From Paenibacillus_AB sp036577625 (GTDB taxonomy: Bacteria; Bacillota; Bacilli; Paenibacillales; NBRC-103111), in NCBI RefSeq assembly GCF_036577625.1, contig NZ_JARBDC010000007.1, positions 62,001 through 126,000 of the forward strand: a DNA stretch of 64,000 nt, in the 5' to 3' direction. The notes below the pieces were generated by a model. It made no database searches. It was not told where the DNA came from and saw nothing but the letters and a program-made list of their open reading frames with translations. The translations under genes and the position numbers were made by a program. Shown here one piece after another: positions 26,011 through 34,317 of the stretch (within the stretch, counting starts at the first letter, position 1; every line of letters starts with the position of its first letter).

Positions 26011-26598
26011 ATGACATTGGAACAGCTGTATGCCAATGGTGTAATTCCATTCGATCGATCTATGCTTGAGGGGAATGGCCGGTTTCCAAGCGATGCCATC
26101 GAGTGGCTAGCTAGACATGGCTTGCCGCGGTTGGAGGGTGGGGAGGTGCTTGGTGTGTCGTTCCTGTCGCCAGCGATCAAGCGCTTCGACGGCGAAGAGT
26201 TCATCATGTTCGCCAGTGAGCGGTGGCGCGAGGATCTTTGGATTGGAATTGGCACGGATGGAGCGGTGTATGCCTTGGGTCCCGTTCAGGGCAGAAGGTC
26301 CTTCATCAACTCGAATCTGGAAGTATTTCTTCAGTTCATGGCGCATGTAAGCCGTTACCTTGAGGCCGCAAAGGCGACCGATACCGGGCCGACCGTAATG
26401 ACGCGCGATGTGTTGCAGGAACGCTTGGCCGCGCTGCGGAATGGCAAGATCAGACCTGCAGCTCGCGCCACCGGGTTCGATCGACAGTTCGAGACCGAAA
26501 GGTTGGAGTGCGAGTTCCGGACCTTGGACCGAGCAGCTCTTAAGCGCGATGGATGGTGGTGCAAAATCATCGAGCAGCTGAGGGACGGGCTGATCTAG
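26011..26598 (+). CDS. SUKH-4-like immunity protein
   Basis: About 195 residues from the ATG at 26011 (AAAGGA ten bases upstream; an in-frame TTG at 26005 is also possible). Features: IPFDRSMLEGNG, FLSPAIKRFDGEEFIMFASE, DLWIGIGTDGAVYALGP and FINSNLEVFLQFM, the arrangement of SUKH-4 immunity proteins. The C-terminal part (LDRAALKRDGWWCKIIEQL) fits too. It is the last intact gene of the immunity run and is directly followed by an Rhs fragment. Confidence 0.75.
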   Translation: MTLEQLYANGVIPFDRSMLEGNGRFPSDAIEWLARHGLPRLEGGEVLGVSFLSPAIKRFDGEEFIMFASERWREDLWIGIGTDGAVYALGPVQGRRSFINSNLEVFLQFMAHVSRYLEAAKATDTGPTVMTRDVLQERLAALRNGKIRPAARATGFDRQFETERLECEFRTLDRAALKRDGWWCKIIEQLRDGLI

Positions 26599-26631
26599 TC
26601 TAGGGCGTGCAGTCGCTGGAGGGCACGCCGT

Positions 26632-26940
26632 CGCATTGCCTTCGACTACGACCTGCGCGATCAGGTCTTCCGCATCGCGATCAACGGCGGCGCGCCGATC
26701 GTGCTGGAGCGCGACGCGCTGGGCCGCACCACGCGCGAGCATCTTAGCCCGCAGGTGCAACGGCAGTTCGAGTACGACGGCCGCGGCCTGCTGATCGCGC
26801 AGACGGTATTTGCGGATGCCGCCCCACTGTTCGAGATGCGCTATGACTACGACCGCACCGGCAACCGCTACCGGCTGAAAGAAACGAAAAACCGGAATCT
26901 ATTCGACACTGAGCGCTCAGGTGCAAGTGGGTCAAAATGA
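26632..26940 (+). pseudogene. YD-repeat (Rhs) fragment of foreign base composition
   Basis: About 100 residues of YD-repeat sequence: FDYDLRDQVFRIAINGG, LGRTTREHLSPQ, QFEYDGRGLLIAQT and MRYDYDRTGNRYRLKE. These are the shell repeats of Rhs-type toxin-delivery proteins. Third codon positions are almost all G or C, unlike the genes around it. Neither N-terminal nor C-terminal toxin part is present, and the frame runs into unrelated residues after KNR. Confidence 0.75.
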
Positions 26941-27023
26941 TCCCGGCGTTAGTGGGTCTTAAGCAGCCTCTCGTCTCCCAGCATCTTCGCGTGCTGCTGG
27001 ATGTGGGAATCGTCAAGAGTTGA
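26937..27023 (+). pseudogene. ArsR-type helix-turn-helix fragment
   Basis: 28 residues: LKQPLVSQHLRVLLDVGIVKS, the recognition helix region of ArsR repressors, closed by a stop. The rest of the gene is missing. The remaining bases to 27250 hold one more short frame (27030-27149, ends ESVRMMRR) that may be another relic. Confidence 0.5.
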
Positions 27024-27250
27024 TGATACATGAGGATAAACCACTGGCTTTTTGACGAGGCGCTGCTCTCCGAGTATAAGGAAGTAATGGAGTTGGATCG
27101 AATTGCATTCCCGGAGGATTGGGAGTCCGTACGAATGATGAGAAGATAGCTTGGGATCAAGGTGAACGCTGCATTTCATGGTATTTTTAACTACTCAAGT
27201 TATCTGGAGTGTTGTGTGTCGCCAAAGTTTAAGGAAGGGAGTGTTACGGA

Positions 27251-27722
27251 ATGGATTTCGAAACGGCGATGCAGGAGCTTGAGGCCCTCGGCAAGGAACG
27301 GCTCAAGAAAATGTACATATCGAGCGGCGCACACGAACCGCTTTTTGGCGTGGCTACAGGCGATATGAAGCCCCTCGCCAAGAAAATCAAAAGAAATCAA
27401 CCTTTGGCTGAGCAGCTTTACGCCACAGGGAACTACGATGCCATGTACTTTGCCGGTGTCATTGCGGATCCGAAAGCGATGACGGAGGCGGATTTTGAGC
27501 GTTGGATGGATGCGGCGTATTTTTATATGCTGTCCGATTATGTGGTGGCAGTAACCTTGGCGGAAGCAGATATTGCACAAGAGGTAGCCGATTAATGGAT
27601 CGCAAGCGGCGAAGAGCTGAGAATGTCGGCGGGCTGGAGTTGTTACTGTTGGCTATTGGGCAATCGGCCGGACGGTGAATTTTGGACAGCTTGGTTTCAA
27701 ACGCAAATATGTAAGATGTTAA
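27251..27722 (+). pseudogene. Decayed second copy of the DNA-alkylation-repair-like gene
   Basis: The first 114 residues closely match the intact protein at 32921-33628 (LGKERLKKMY, AHEPLFGVATG, AEQLYATGNYDAMYFAG). The Lys codon after VAD is TAA here. The match continues in frame (WIASGEELRMSAGWSCYCWL), then jumps from GEF to GQLGFKRKYVRC, so about 235 bases are missing. One nonsense change plus one internal deletion make it non-functional. Confidence 0.85.
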
Positions 27723-27730
27723 GAAGCGGA

Positions 27731-27896
27731 ATGTCAAAGCCAACGAAACTTACATTGTATACAAGACGGCCGCGTGATGGAAATATTGTCCCTGCAACCG
27801 AACGGGATGGCAGGCATGCATGAAACAATGCCGATCATGTATGGTTTTGCCGGTAACAATGGCAGCAGGAAAAGCACAATCCGTCAGCCGAATTGA
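27731..27896 (+). pseudogene. P-loop (zeta-toxin-like) N-terminal relic
   Basis: A frame ending NETYIVYKTAA overlaps (TGATG) an ATG at 27777. That ATG starts a 39-residue piece with YGFAGNNGSRKSTI. This is the Walker A of P-loop kinases of the zeta-toxin type, with GK changed to RK. It is cut off where the csaA relic begins on the other strand. Confidence 0.5.
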
Positions 27897-28130
27897 ACCC
27901 CGCTATGCGGCGCGGCGAAAAATTGACGATTCCTACGATCTGTTTTCCGGCGATATCTTCAGCAGTATATCTCTTGGCGATTTGCGCGCTGGAAGTTTTA
28001 ACGCCGATTTCCGGTCCAAAGTCGATCTCCAGTTTAATAGCCGGGACTTTGGCATTTGCAAAAAAAAATCGGCTTTGATGATCGTGCCCACACGAAGATC
28101 CAGTTTTAAAAAGTCTTCAAAAGTTGCCGT
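27888..28130 (-). pseudogene. csaA: csaA-like tRNA-binding-domain protein, broken
   Basis: Minus-strand frames give TFEDFLKLDLRVGTIIKA, then AKVPAIKLEIDFGPEIGVKT, SSAQIAKRY and PRRIAGFNS, the pattern of the chaperone/tRNA-binding protein CsaA. The expected ATG is ACG, a run of nine T causes a frameshift, and the last ~25 residues are replaced by the P-loop relic. Confidence 0.7.
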
Positions 28131-28173
28131 TGAAAAATCCCCCCTGTCTCATTCCACCTGCATTCGGCACCAC

Positions 28174-28956
28174 TTAATGCGAAAGACGCTTCACCGCTGA
28201 ATATTGCAGGGATTGCCGCCAAAAGTATATCAGCATACCCAGCAGCGTTATCAATCCGCCTACCAATTGAAAGACGGAGATAGTTTCTCCTAGGAAGAGA
28301 TAAGCCAGCATAATAGCCAAAACGGGTTCTCCAATAATGCCTACGGACACCGTTGTAGCTCCGATCGACTTAAGCAGCCGATTGAAAATATACTGGCCGA
28401 AGATCGTGGGAACTATCGCAAGCAGAAGGAAATACGTCCAGTCCAAAGATTCGTAATTGGTTAAGGAAAAGCCGTTCAGCACGCTGTAGGCGAGCAGAAC
28501 ACTTCCTCCGAGAAAGAAGACAACGACACTATACAGATTCGCGTCGATTTTCCGGCTCAACTTTTGTCCGACCAGCATATAAGCTGAAACCAGTATAGTT
28601 CCGATTAAAGACAATCCGTCCCCAATCAGCGCTTCTCTGGAAACCCCGATATCTCCCCAAACGATAATGACTGAGCCAAGCAGCGCAGTCACTAAGCAAA
28701 GCACGCTCAGTATGCCGGCTCTTTCCCTGAATACAAAAAACGAACCGATCATGACAAACAGCGGCTGCAAAGCCAGGATCACCATGGAACTTGCCACCGA
28801 AGTATAAACAAGAGATTCCATCCAAAATAAGAAATACAGTCCCAGCAACAGGCCAGCCAAAAATACCGCGCCCCAATCCTTTGCGTTCATGTTTAAGTAG
28901 CGGATCGTTTTCCAAGGGACGAACGGAAGCATGATGAAAGCCGAAATATAAAACAA
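28174..28956 (-). pseudogene. EamA/DMT-family transporter, N-terminally truncated
   Basis: 260 residues with about nine membrane helices; the second EamA repeat is complete (IVPTIFGQYIFNRLLKSIGA, ...GEPVLAIMLAYLFLGETI). A normal EamA protein has ten helices and about 300 residues; here the first helix is missing and the frame begins at a TTG without SD directly at the junction with the AraC remnant. It probably exported small metabolites. The truncation makes it likely non-functional. Confidence 0.75.
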
Positions 28957-29246
28957 ATCCCATCACGCTGCAGGAAATTGCCGATGCCGCGCATCTGAGC
29001 ATCTCCGAATGCACCCGGAACTTTAAAAAGACAGTCCGCATGACGCCTTATGAGTACCTCATTAAATATCGGATCAAAAAAAGCAGCGAATTGTTAATAT
29101 CGACGGACGATACTGTAACCGAGATAGCCTGCAAAGTGGGTTTCAATCATGTGAATCACTTCATTCAGTCCTTTAAAAAAGATCAAGGTAAAACACCTAA
29201 AGGTTTTCGGAAATTCAGAAGCGGCATGGAGAAGGAATGTACGTAG
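28953..29246 (+). pseudogene. AraC-family DNA-binding domain remnant
   Basis: The plus frame reads ITLQEIADAAHLSISECTRN, MTPYEYLIKYRIKKSSELL, VTEIACKVGFNHVNHFIQSF and KTPKGFRKF, the complete two-helix-turn-helix AraC domain. The N-terminal sensing domain is gone; the frame meets the EamA remnant at 28953. An internal ATG at 29040 would keep only the second half. Confidence 0.75.
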
Positions 29247-29640
29247 GGGCAGGAAATAAAAGATCATCTATATGGTTCTCATTCAACCAATACTTTTGTA
29301 ACCGCAGCGCCCTTTAGCTAAACGAAAAAGCAGCCGTAATTTAGAAGGCTGCTGTGTTGCAGCAAGCACCGAATTTGGCTATCCAAATTCGCTTGATAGG
29401 AGGCATCCTGGTTTGCCAAAGGATCGTAAAACCAATCTTGTAGCGACCTCGGCAATGTGAAATCCAATCAGCGGGATTCATGTTCCTATTCCCATTTCCA
29501 CACATGTGGAGTGCTGTGTGTCGCTCGTAAAGAAGTAGAGCCGCATTTACTTGTTTTATAATAAATAGAGAAGATTTCAAGCCATTTCAAGCTTGGAATC
29601 TTCTTTTATTTACCTAACTCCCACTGACTGCGAGCTTTAC
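29247..29640. other. Gap with two hairpins
   Basis: AGCAGCC/GGCTGCT at 29329-29353 with TTTTTC on the minus strand, and the strong terminator at 29570-29603. A minus-strand frame at 29341-29580 has no SD and no recognisable domain. The 15-mer ACACATGTGGAGTGC at 29500 also occurs at 22426. Confidence 0.5.
29570..29603 (-). terminator. Terminator after the membrane protein gene
   Basis: GAAGATTTCAAGC/GCTTGGAATCTTC (one G-U) with an 8-base loop, about 40 bases past the stop at 29641. Flanking sequence is T-rich in both directions, so it may also stop plus-strand reading. Confidence 0.7.
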
Positions 29641-30723
29641 TCACCGGTCGCATACCTTACAGCGGCCTCTTCTGCGGTAATAATAGCAAACGGCCGCGCC
29701 CCCAAGAGCAATCCCCCAAACCGGAAACAGTAAGAGCGGCGTTATGGCCCCCCAGTCCAGTAGAGCATCACTAACCTTGAAATCGCGAACGACTTGCATT
29801 CCCGTAACCGTAATCAATACAGCAACAAGACCTGCAGGGAGAATCGCCATAGCAGGAGGGACGCGTTTCCCTGCTGCGAATGGAAACCACTTAGGAAAGA
29901 CTTCCCCCCATGCGCTAATCAGTCCATGAGTGAGAATGGCTCCGATTATCGATACGAAGGCGAGTCCCGCTCCAGCCATTATGGCGCCTGTCTCCTTCAG
30001 ACTTTGAAATTGCTCCCCCGATATGCCAAGTGGTATGCCCAACAACCATGCCAAGCGGGTAATATCGTAGAAGAGGGGCGCAATGATCGCAACTAAAGTG
30101 AACCATTTTCCCCATCGTTCCGCCTGGATCATTGACTCCTGCCTGTTACCGCCAACTGCAATTCCGCAATGGAAGCAGGCATTTCTGAATTGGCGTTGCA
30201 GCGATAATGCTGCCGCTCCCCAGAACAATCCGCCTGTCAAGCAAATCCACTGATTGATAACGGGCCATGTGATCGTATCAAGATATTGGCTCCATATTCC
30301 TCCATCGAAGATAGCACCGATTAAGGTCACTGGAACGTACGCCACCCCGATCAGCAGCCTGGCATCCGGGATGGTGAGACAAAGAATAACCGCCATGCCC
30401 CATGAAAATCCAATGATGATCCTGCGTACGTTTCTGCTTGAAATTTTGCTATACAATGTGAGTGCTACGATACCTAGTACGCTGAGAACCGCAATGACCG
30501 CTCCTGTTAGTTCAGAAGAAGCATGGCGATAAAAGGAACCGGCTGCATCTGGATCAATATCCAAACCAAATGGATATCCTTCGCCGCCAAACGACCAATA
30601 CATCCCTAGCCCGCCATAAATGAATGTCCATATGATAGCCGCATGCCAGCCCCATTGTGTTTTTATGGCGCTAATCAAATTTTTATCCGTTCCTCTACTC
30701 AATCTTCCGCTTGTAGCACCCAT
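29641..30723 (-). CDS. Multi-pass membrane protein linked to a two-component system
   Basis: 360 residues with about nine membrane segments (for example IIWTFIYGGLGMYW, AVIAVLSVLGIVALTLY, LLLFPVWGIALGGAAV). A CFHCG motif lies in the central loop and an Arg-rich stretch with CKVC at the C-terminus. Family not recognised with certainty. It lies 90 bases after the sensor kinase stop on the same strand, so it may be the output or a partner of that system. Length and frame look intact. Confidence 0.75.
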   Translation of the reverse strand: MGATSGRLSRGTDKNLISAIKTQWGWHAAIIWTFIYGGLGMYWSFGGEGYPFGLDIDPDAAGSFYRHASSELTGAVIAVLSVLGIVALTLYSKISSRNVRRIIIGFSWGMAVILCLTIPDARLLIGVAYVPVTLIGAIFDGGIWSQYLDTITWPVINQWICLTGGLFWGAAALSLQRQFRNACFHCGIAVGGNRQESMIQAERWGKWFTLVAIIAPLFYDITRLAWLLGIPLGISGEQFQSLKETGAIMAGAGLAFVSIIGAILTHGLISAWGEVFPKWFPFAAGKRVPPAMAILPAGLVAVLITVTGMQVVRDFKVSDALLDWGAITPLLLFPVWGIALGGAAVCYYYRRRGRCKVCDR

Positions 30724-30812
30724 CTCTATTCCATCTCCTTATCTGCATTTCCCTTAGTATAAGAAACGCAAATAAACAGGAGGTAAACACGAGATCAACT
30801 TCACCCTAACTT

Positions 30813-31880
30813 TTAAATCGTTACATGCAGCTTCATAACTATGGACGTACCTTCGTCCGGTCTGCTGCTCACTATCAATTCCCCTCCATGAGCATGGACG
30901 ATCTGTTTGGCGATGGAAAGTCCTAATCCCTCCCGTCCGGAGGAAGTTGTCGCCGCATCCCCATGAACGCCGCTTTGGCTAAAGCCCACGCCGTTATCCT
31001 CAATTTTTATTTCTGCTATGTTGCCGGGTACGACAGACGTGAATATTGCAATTTCGGTTCCATCGGGATTGTGGATAACCGCGTTAACGAGCAAATTACG
31101 GATTGCCCGTGTCAGCAATTTCGGATCGCAGTCAGCGATGATTCGTCGCTGATCGGAATCCATCTTGAACGAATGGCCATTCGCCCATGGTGCGCTGCTC
31201 AAGTCGGCCACAGCTCTACGCACAAGTTCGACTAGATCAGTTTGATCTTTTTTTAATGGAAGCTGCCCTTGAATGTTCTCATTAAGATCATGCACCAGTT
31301 CCTGCAAATGGATTGCCTTCTGCTGAATGATGGACAGAAACTCCCGCCGTTCCGCTTCGCTCCAACCGTACTCTTGATTCATCAAAATGGTGGAATAGCC
31401 GGTTATGTAGGTTAAAGGTGTTTTCAGATCATGGGATATTCCGCGAATCCATTCCTCTTTCAGCCGTTCGGATGCTCGAAGCTCTTCTTCATTCTTTTGA
31501 AGTGTGGCGGCAAGCATCTGTAAATGCTCGAATAATTCACGATAGACCGAATACGGCCTTTTCAACGTTCCGCCTTTACGTGGTTGAATCTCCTCCCACC
31601 GCAGGGGAGCATCGTATTTGCCATTCGCCAGACTTTTTATCCAAACAATAATGAAATAGATCGGCCTGCCCAAGTACCAACCCGCTACGAGCAAGGTCAG
31701 AAAAAAAAGGATTACGCATAAAACTTGAACAAAGATTGCATACCGATTCAGGCTATTCTCGTCGGAGCCGGCTTCCGGCCAAATAAAATAAATGGTCGCG
31801 ATCACAATGGATTGAACCACAACAAACAGCAGGAAAAAAGCCGCCAGCAGCTGTAGTGCAACACGAAGCATAAATTTCAT
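30813..31880 (-). CDS. Sensor histidine kinase
   Basis: 355 residues. Two membrane segments (~8-30 and ~50-72) flank a short outside loop, so ligand sensing may happen in the membrane. A HAMP-like linker leads to the phosphorylation motif SHDLKTPLTYITGY (~150-163). The ATPase domain has NLLVNAVIHN (N box), DNGVGF (G1) and GREGLGLSIAKQIVHAHGG (G2). It overlaps the response regulator gene by four bases (ATGA), so the pair is translationally coupled. Architecture is that of intramembrane-sensing kinases tied to envelope stress or antibiotics. Confidence 0.92.
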   Translation of the reverse strand: MKFMLRVALQLLAAFFLLFVVVQSIVIATIYFIWPEAGSDENSLNRYAIFVQVLCVILFFLTLLVAGWYLGRPIYFIIVWIKSLANGKYDAPLRWEEIQPRKGGTLKRPYSVYRELFEHLQMLAATLQKNEEELRASERLKEEWIRGISHDLKTPLTYITGYSTILMNQEYGWSEAERREFLSIIQQKAIHLQELVHDLNENIQGQLPLKKDQTDLVELVRRAVADLSSAPWANGHSFKMDSDQRRIIADCDPKLLTRAIRNLLVNAVIHNPDGTEIAIFTSVVPGNIAEIKIEDNGVGFSQSGVHGDAATTSSGREGLGLSIAKQIVHAHGGELIVSSRPDEGTSIVMKLHVTI

Positions 31881-32611
31881 GATCTTAAACTCCGTGCGGG
31901 AGGGACGAACTTGTACCCGATCCCTCGTAAAGTGACAATAACTTTAGGCATGGATGGGTCAGCCTCCAGCTTCTTTCTCAGTCTGGAAATGTGGATCACA
32001 ACGGTCTTCTCATCCCCTTCGACCATCGTCCCCCATACCTGCTCATATAATTGCTGAACGGTAAATACACGATTCGGGTGCTTGCAAAAGTAGAGCAGCA
32101 GTTCAAACTCTTTAGCCGGACAGGGCACTTCCTCATCGTTTACGATAAGTTGACCCGTATTTCGATTAACCGTTAGTTTATCAAACTTGTATATTTCTTC
32201 ATTGTTCATCGATTCTAATGCATAACGGGAGCTTCTTCTTAAATGGGCATGAATCCGAGCAACCACTTCCATCGGATTGAACGGCTTCGTTACGTAGTCA
32301 TCTCCTCCCAAATACAAACCTTGCAATTTATCTAAATCACTGGTTCGGGCGGTGAGGAACATAATCGGAACGTTAACGGTTTTACGTATTTCCGTACATA
32401 AAGTGAATCCATCCATATCCGGAAGCATCACATCCAGTACGATCATATCGAAGTGCGCCGTTCGAACCGCTGCTAGTGCTTCGGCAGCCGAGGATGCTTT
32501 CGTTATACGGGTATAACCCTCCCTTCGCAGAAGATGATCCAACATCACTACAATGCCGTCCTCATCATCGACCAGTAATATCGATTCATTCCTCAAGATC
32601 TTGCCTCCCAT
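31877..32611 (-). CDS. OmpR/PhoB-type response regulator
   Basis: 244 residues. Receiver domain: acidic pair DDED near residue 16, phosphorylated Asp in IVLDVMLPDMDG (~57), Thr in FLTART and Lys in YVTKPFNP. The C-terminal winged helix has CPAKEFELLLYFCKHP, VWGTMVEGDEKTVVIHISRLRKKLEA and IVTLRGIGYKFV. It is the first gene of the minus-strand operon with the kinase and, further down, the membrane protein. Confidence 0.95.
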   Translation of the reverse strand: MGGKILRNESILLVDDEDGIVVMLDHLLRREGYTRITKASSAAEALAAVRTAHFDMIVLDVMLPDMDGFTLCTEIRKTVNVPIMFLTARTSDLDKLQGLYLGGDDYVTKPFNPMEVVARIHAHLRRSSRYALESMNNEEIYKFDKLTVNRNTGQLIVNDEEVPCPAKEFELLLYFCKHPNRVFTVQQLYEQVWGTMVEGDEKTVVIHISRLRKKLEADPSMPKVIVTLRGIGYKFVPPARSLRS

Positions 32612-32920
32612 AATTCGGTTTGTACTTACGAGTATGATTCATATTTTACTATATGAATAGAGTGGAGAAGATTATGGCACACTCCTATCTACTGACTATG
32701 ATTAAAAAGTCAGGCAATACGATATAACTTTGGGCGCTTTTTCTATTCCGACTTTGGTAAAAGTTTATCGTACATTCAACATCGACAAGGTTATGTTTGT
32801 GGAATACACTTGAAGCATGGAAACATGCTTGTGGGCAACAACAGCATTAAAGAAACGAGACTGATAAGCATTATTTGAATAATAGGGAACGTTCCAGCGG
32901 AAAACAAGGAGGTATCAAAC
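32612..32920. other. Divergent promoter region
   Basis: Lies between the response regulator gene (minus) and the alkylation-repair-like gene (plus). Contains AGGAGG at 32909-32914 for the latter. No dyad or RNA element is evident. Confidence 0.4.
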
Positions 32921-33628
32921 ATGAATGTTGAAGTGGTGATGCAGGAGCTCGAGGCTCTCGGCAAGGAACGACTCAAGAAGATGTACATGTCCAACGGCGC
33001 ACATGAACCGCTTTTCGGCGTGGCGACGGGCGAGATGAAGCCCATCTTCAAGAAAACGAAAATCAATCATGCTTTGGCCGAGCAGCTTTATGCGACAGGA
33101 AACTACGACGCCATGTACTTTGCCGGCATCATCGCAGACCCCAATGCGATGACGGAAGCGGATTACGACCGTTGGATGGACGCGGCTTATTTTTATATGC
33201 TTTCGGATTATGTGGTTGCCGTAACGTTGGCGGAAGCCGATATCGCACAAGAGGTTGCCGATAAATGGATCGCGAGCGGCGAAGAGTTGAGGATGTCGGC
33301 CGGCTGGAGCTGCTACTGCTGGTTATTGGGGAGTCGTCCGGACGGTGAATTTGCCAAAGACAAGATGGCCGGTATGCTTAATCTGGCGGCACGTACGATT
33401 CACGACGCTCCCGAACGGGCGAAATACGCGATGAACAATTTTATGTACACGGTGGCCGTATCGTATTTGCCGCTCCATGATCAGGCGGTTGAGACCGCTA
33501 GGGCGGTTGGCCCGGTAGAAGTCAAGCGGGATAAGACCAAGAGCAAGACCATACACGCTTTCGAAAATATTCAAAAGGCAGTAGCTAAAGGGCAAATCGG
33601 TTTCAAACGCAAACATGTCAGGTGTTAA
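32921..33628 (+). CDS. DNA alkylation repair-like HEAT protein
   Basis: 235 residues, AGGAGG nine bases before the ATG. The pattern MQELEALGKERLKKMYMSNG, FGVATGEMKPI, AEQLYATGNYDAMYFAG and VADKWIASGEELR is that of the DNA alkylation repair (AlkD-like) family, helical-repeat glycosylases or their relatives. Aromatic residues are conserved through the middle helices (WMDAAYFYMLSDYVV). A decayed copy lies at 27251. DUF4256 follows after 75 bases. Lesion specificity cannot be judged from the sequence. Confidence 0.85.
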   Translation: MNVEVVMQELEALGKERLKKMYMSNGAHEPLFGVATGEMKPIFKKTKINHALAEQLYATGNYDAMYFAGIIADPNAMTEADYDRWMDAAYFYMLSDYVVAVTLAEADIAQEVADKWIASGEELRMSAGWSCYCWLLGSRPDGEFAKDKMAGMLNLAARTIHDAPERAKYAMNNFMYTVAVSYLPLHDQAVETARAVGPVEVKRDKTKSKTIHAFENIQKAVAKGQIGFKRKHVRC

Positions 33629-33703
33629 ACCCGGAGTAAAGAAGCCGCAAGGATATGCAAAGGGAGACTGCATACCTGTTCCTATTTGAAGGGAGAAACG
33701 AAC

Positions 33704-34276
33704 ATGACGAAGAGAAGTGAAGTCGGCAGTCAAATGGAGTTGTCGCTGGAAGAACTTATCAAAATATGGAAAGCCCGTTTCGAGAAGAACATGAACCGCC
33801 ATGAAGGTCTCGAATGGGCGGACGTACAAGCAAAGCTCGAAGCGAATCCCGAAAAACTATGGTCGCTCCATGAAATGGAAAGAACGGGCGGCGAGCCGGA
33901 TGTTGTGGGTCATGACGCTAAGACGGGCGAATACCTTTTTTACGATTGTTCGGCGGAAAGTCCTAAAGGCCGCAGAAGCGTTTGTTACGACCGCGAGGCG
34001 CTGGAATCAAGGAAAGAACATAAGCCGGAAAATAGCGCCGTTGAGATGGCGGCTGCCATGGGCATCGAGCTTCTAACGGAAGAACAATACCGGGAGCTGC
34101 AGAAGCTTGGGACTTTCGATACGAAAACGTCGAGCTGGGTAGTAACGCCTGCCAGAATTAGAAAACTCGGCGGAGCCCTCTTTTGCGATCGCCGCTACGA
34201 CACTGTTTTTGTGTACCACAATGGAGCAGACTCCTACTATGCTGCAAGAGGGTTCCGCGGCTCGCTAAGGGTCTGA
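33704..34276 (+). CDS. DUF4256 protein
   Basis: 190 residues from the ATG at 33704 (AAGGGAG upstream; an in-frame ATG at 33686 has no good SD). KARFEKNMNRHEGLEWADVQ, SLHEMERTGGEPDVVG, YDCSAESPKGRRSVCYDREA and GALFCDRRYDTVFVYHNGA are hallmark stretches of DUF4256, a highly conserved bacterial family of unknown function. It probably shares a transcript with the alkylation-repair-like gene upstream. Confidence 0.88.
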   Translation: MTKRSEVGSQMELSLEELIKIWKARFEKNMNRHEGLEWADVQAKLEANPEKLWSLHEMERTGGEPDVVGHDAKTGEYLFYDCSAESPKGRRSVCYDREALESRKEHKPENSAVEMAAAMGIELLTEEQYRELQKLGTFDTKTSSWVVTPARIRKLGGALFCDRRYDTVFVYHNGADSYYAARGFRGSLRV

Positions 34277-34317
34277 CGGCGTTTGCTCGCCCATCGATGC
34301 CGGAGTAATTTGGATTT

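Noticed and set aside
28529..29041. 170-codon frame overlapping the EamA remnant
   Set aside because: Shadow frame without membrane-protein character; the EamA pattern is in the other frame.
29341..29580. 79-codon minus-strand open frame
   Set aside because: No SD, stop lies inside a hairpin, no recognisable motif.
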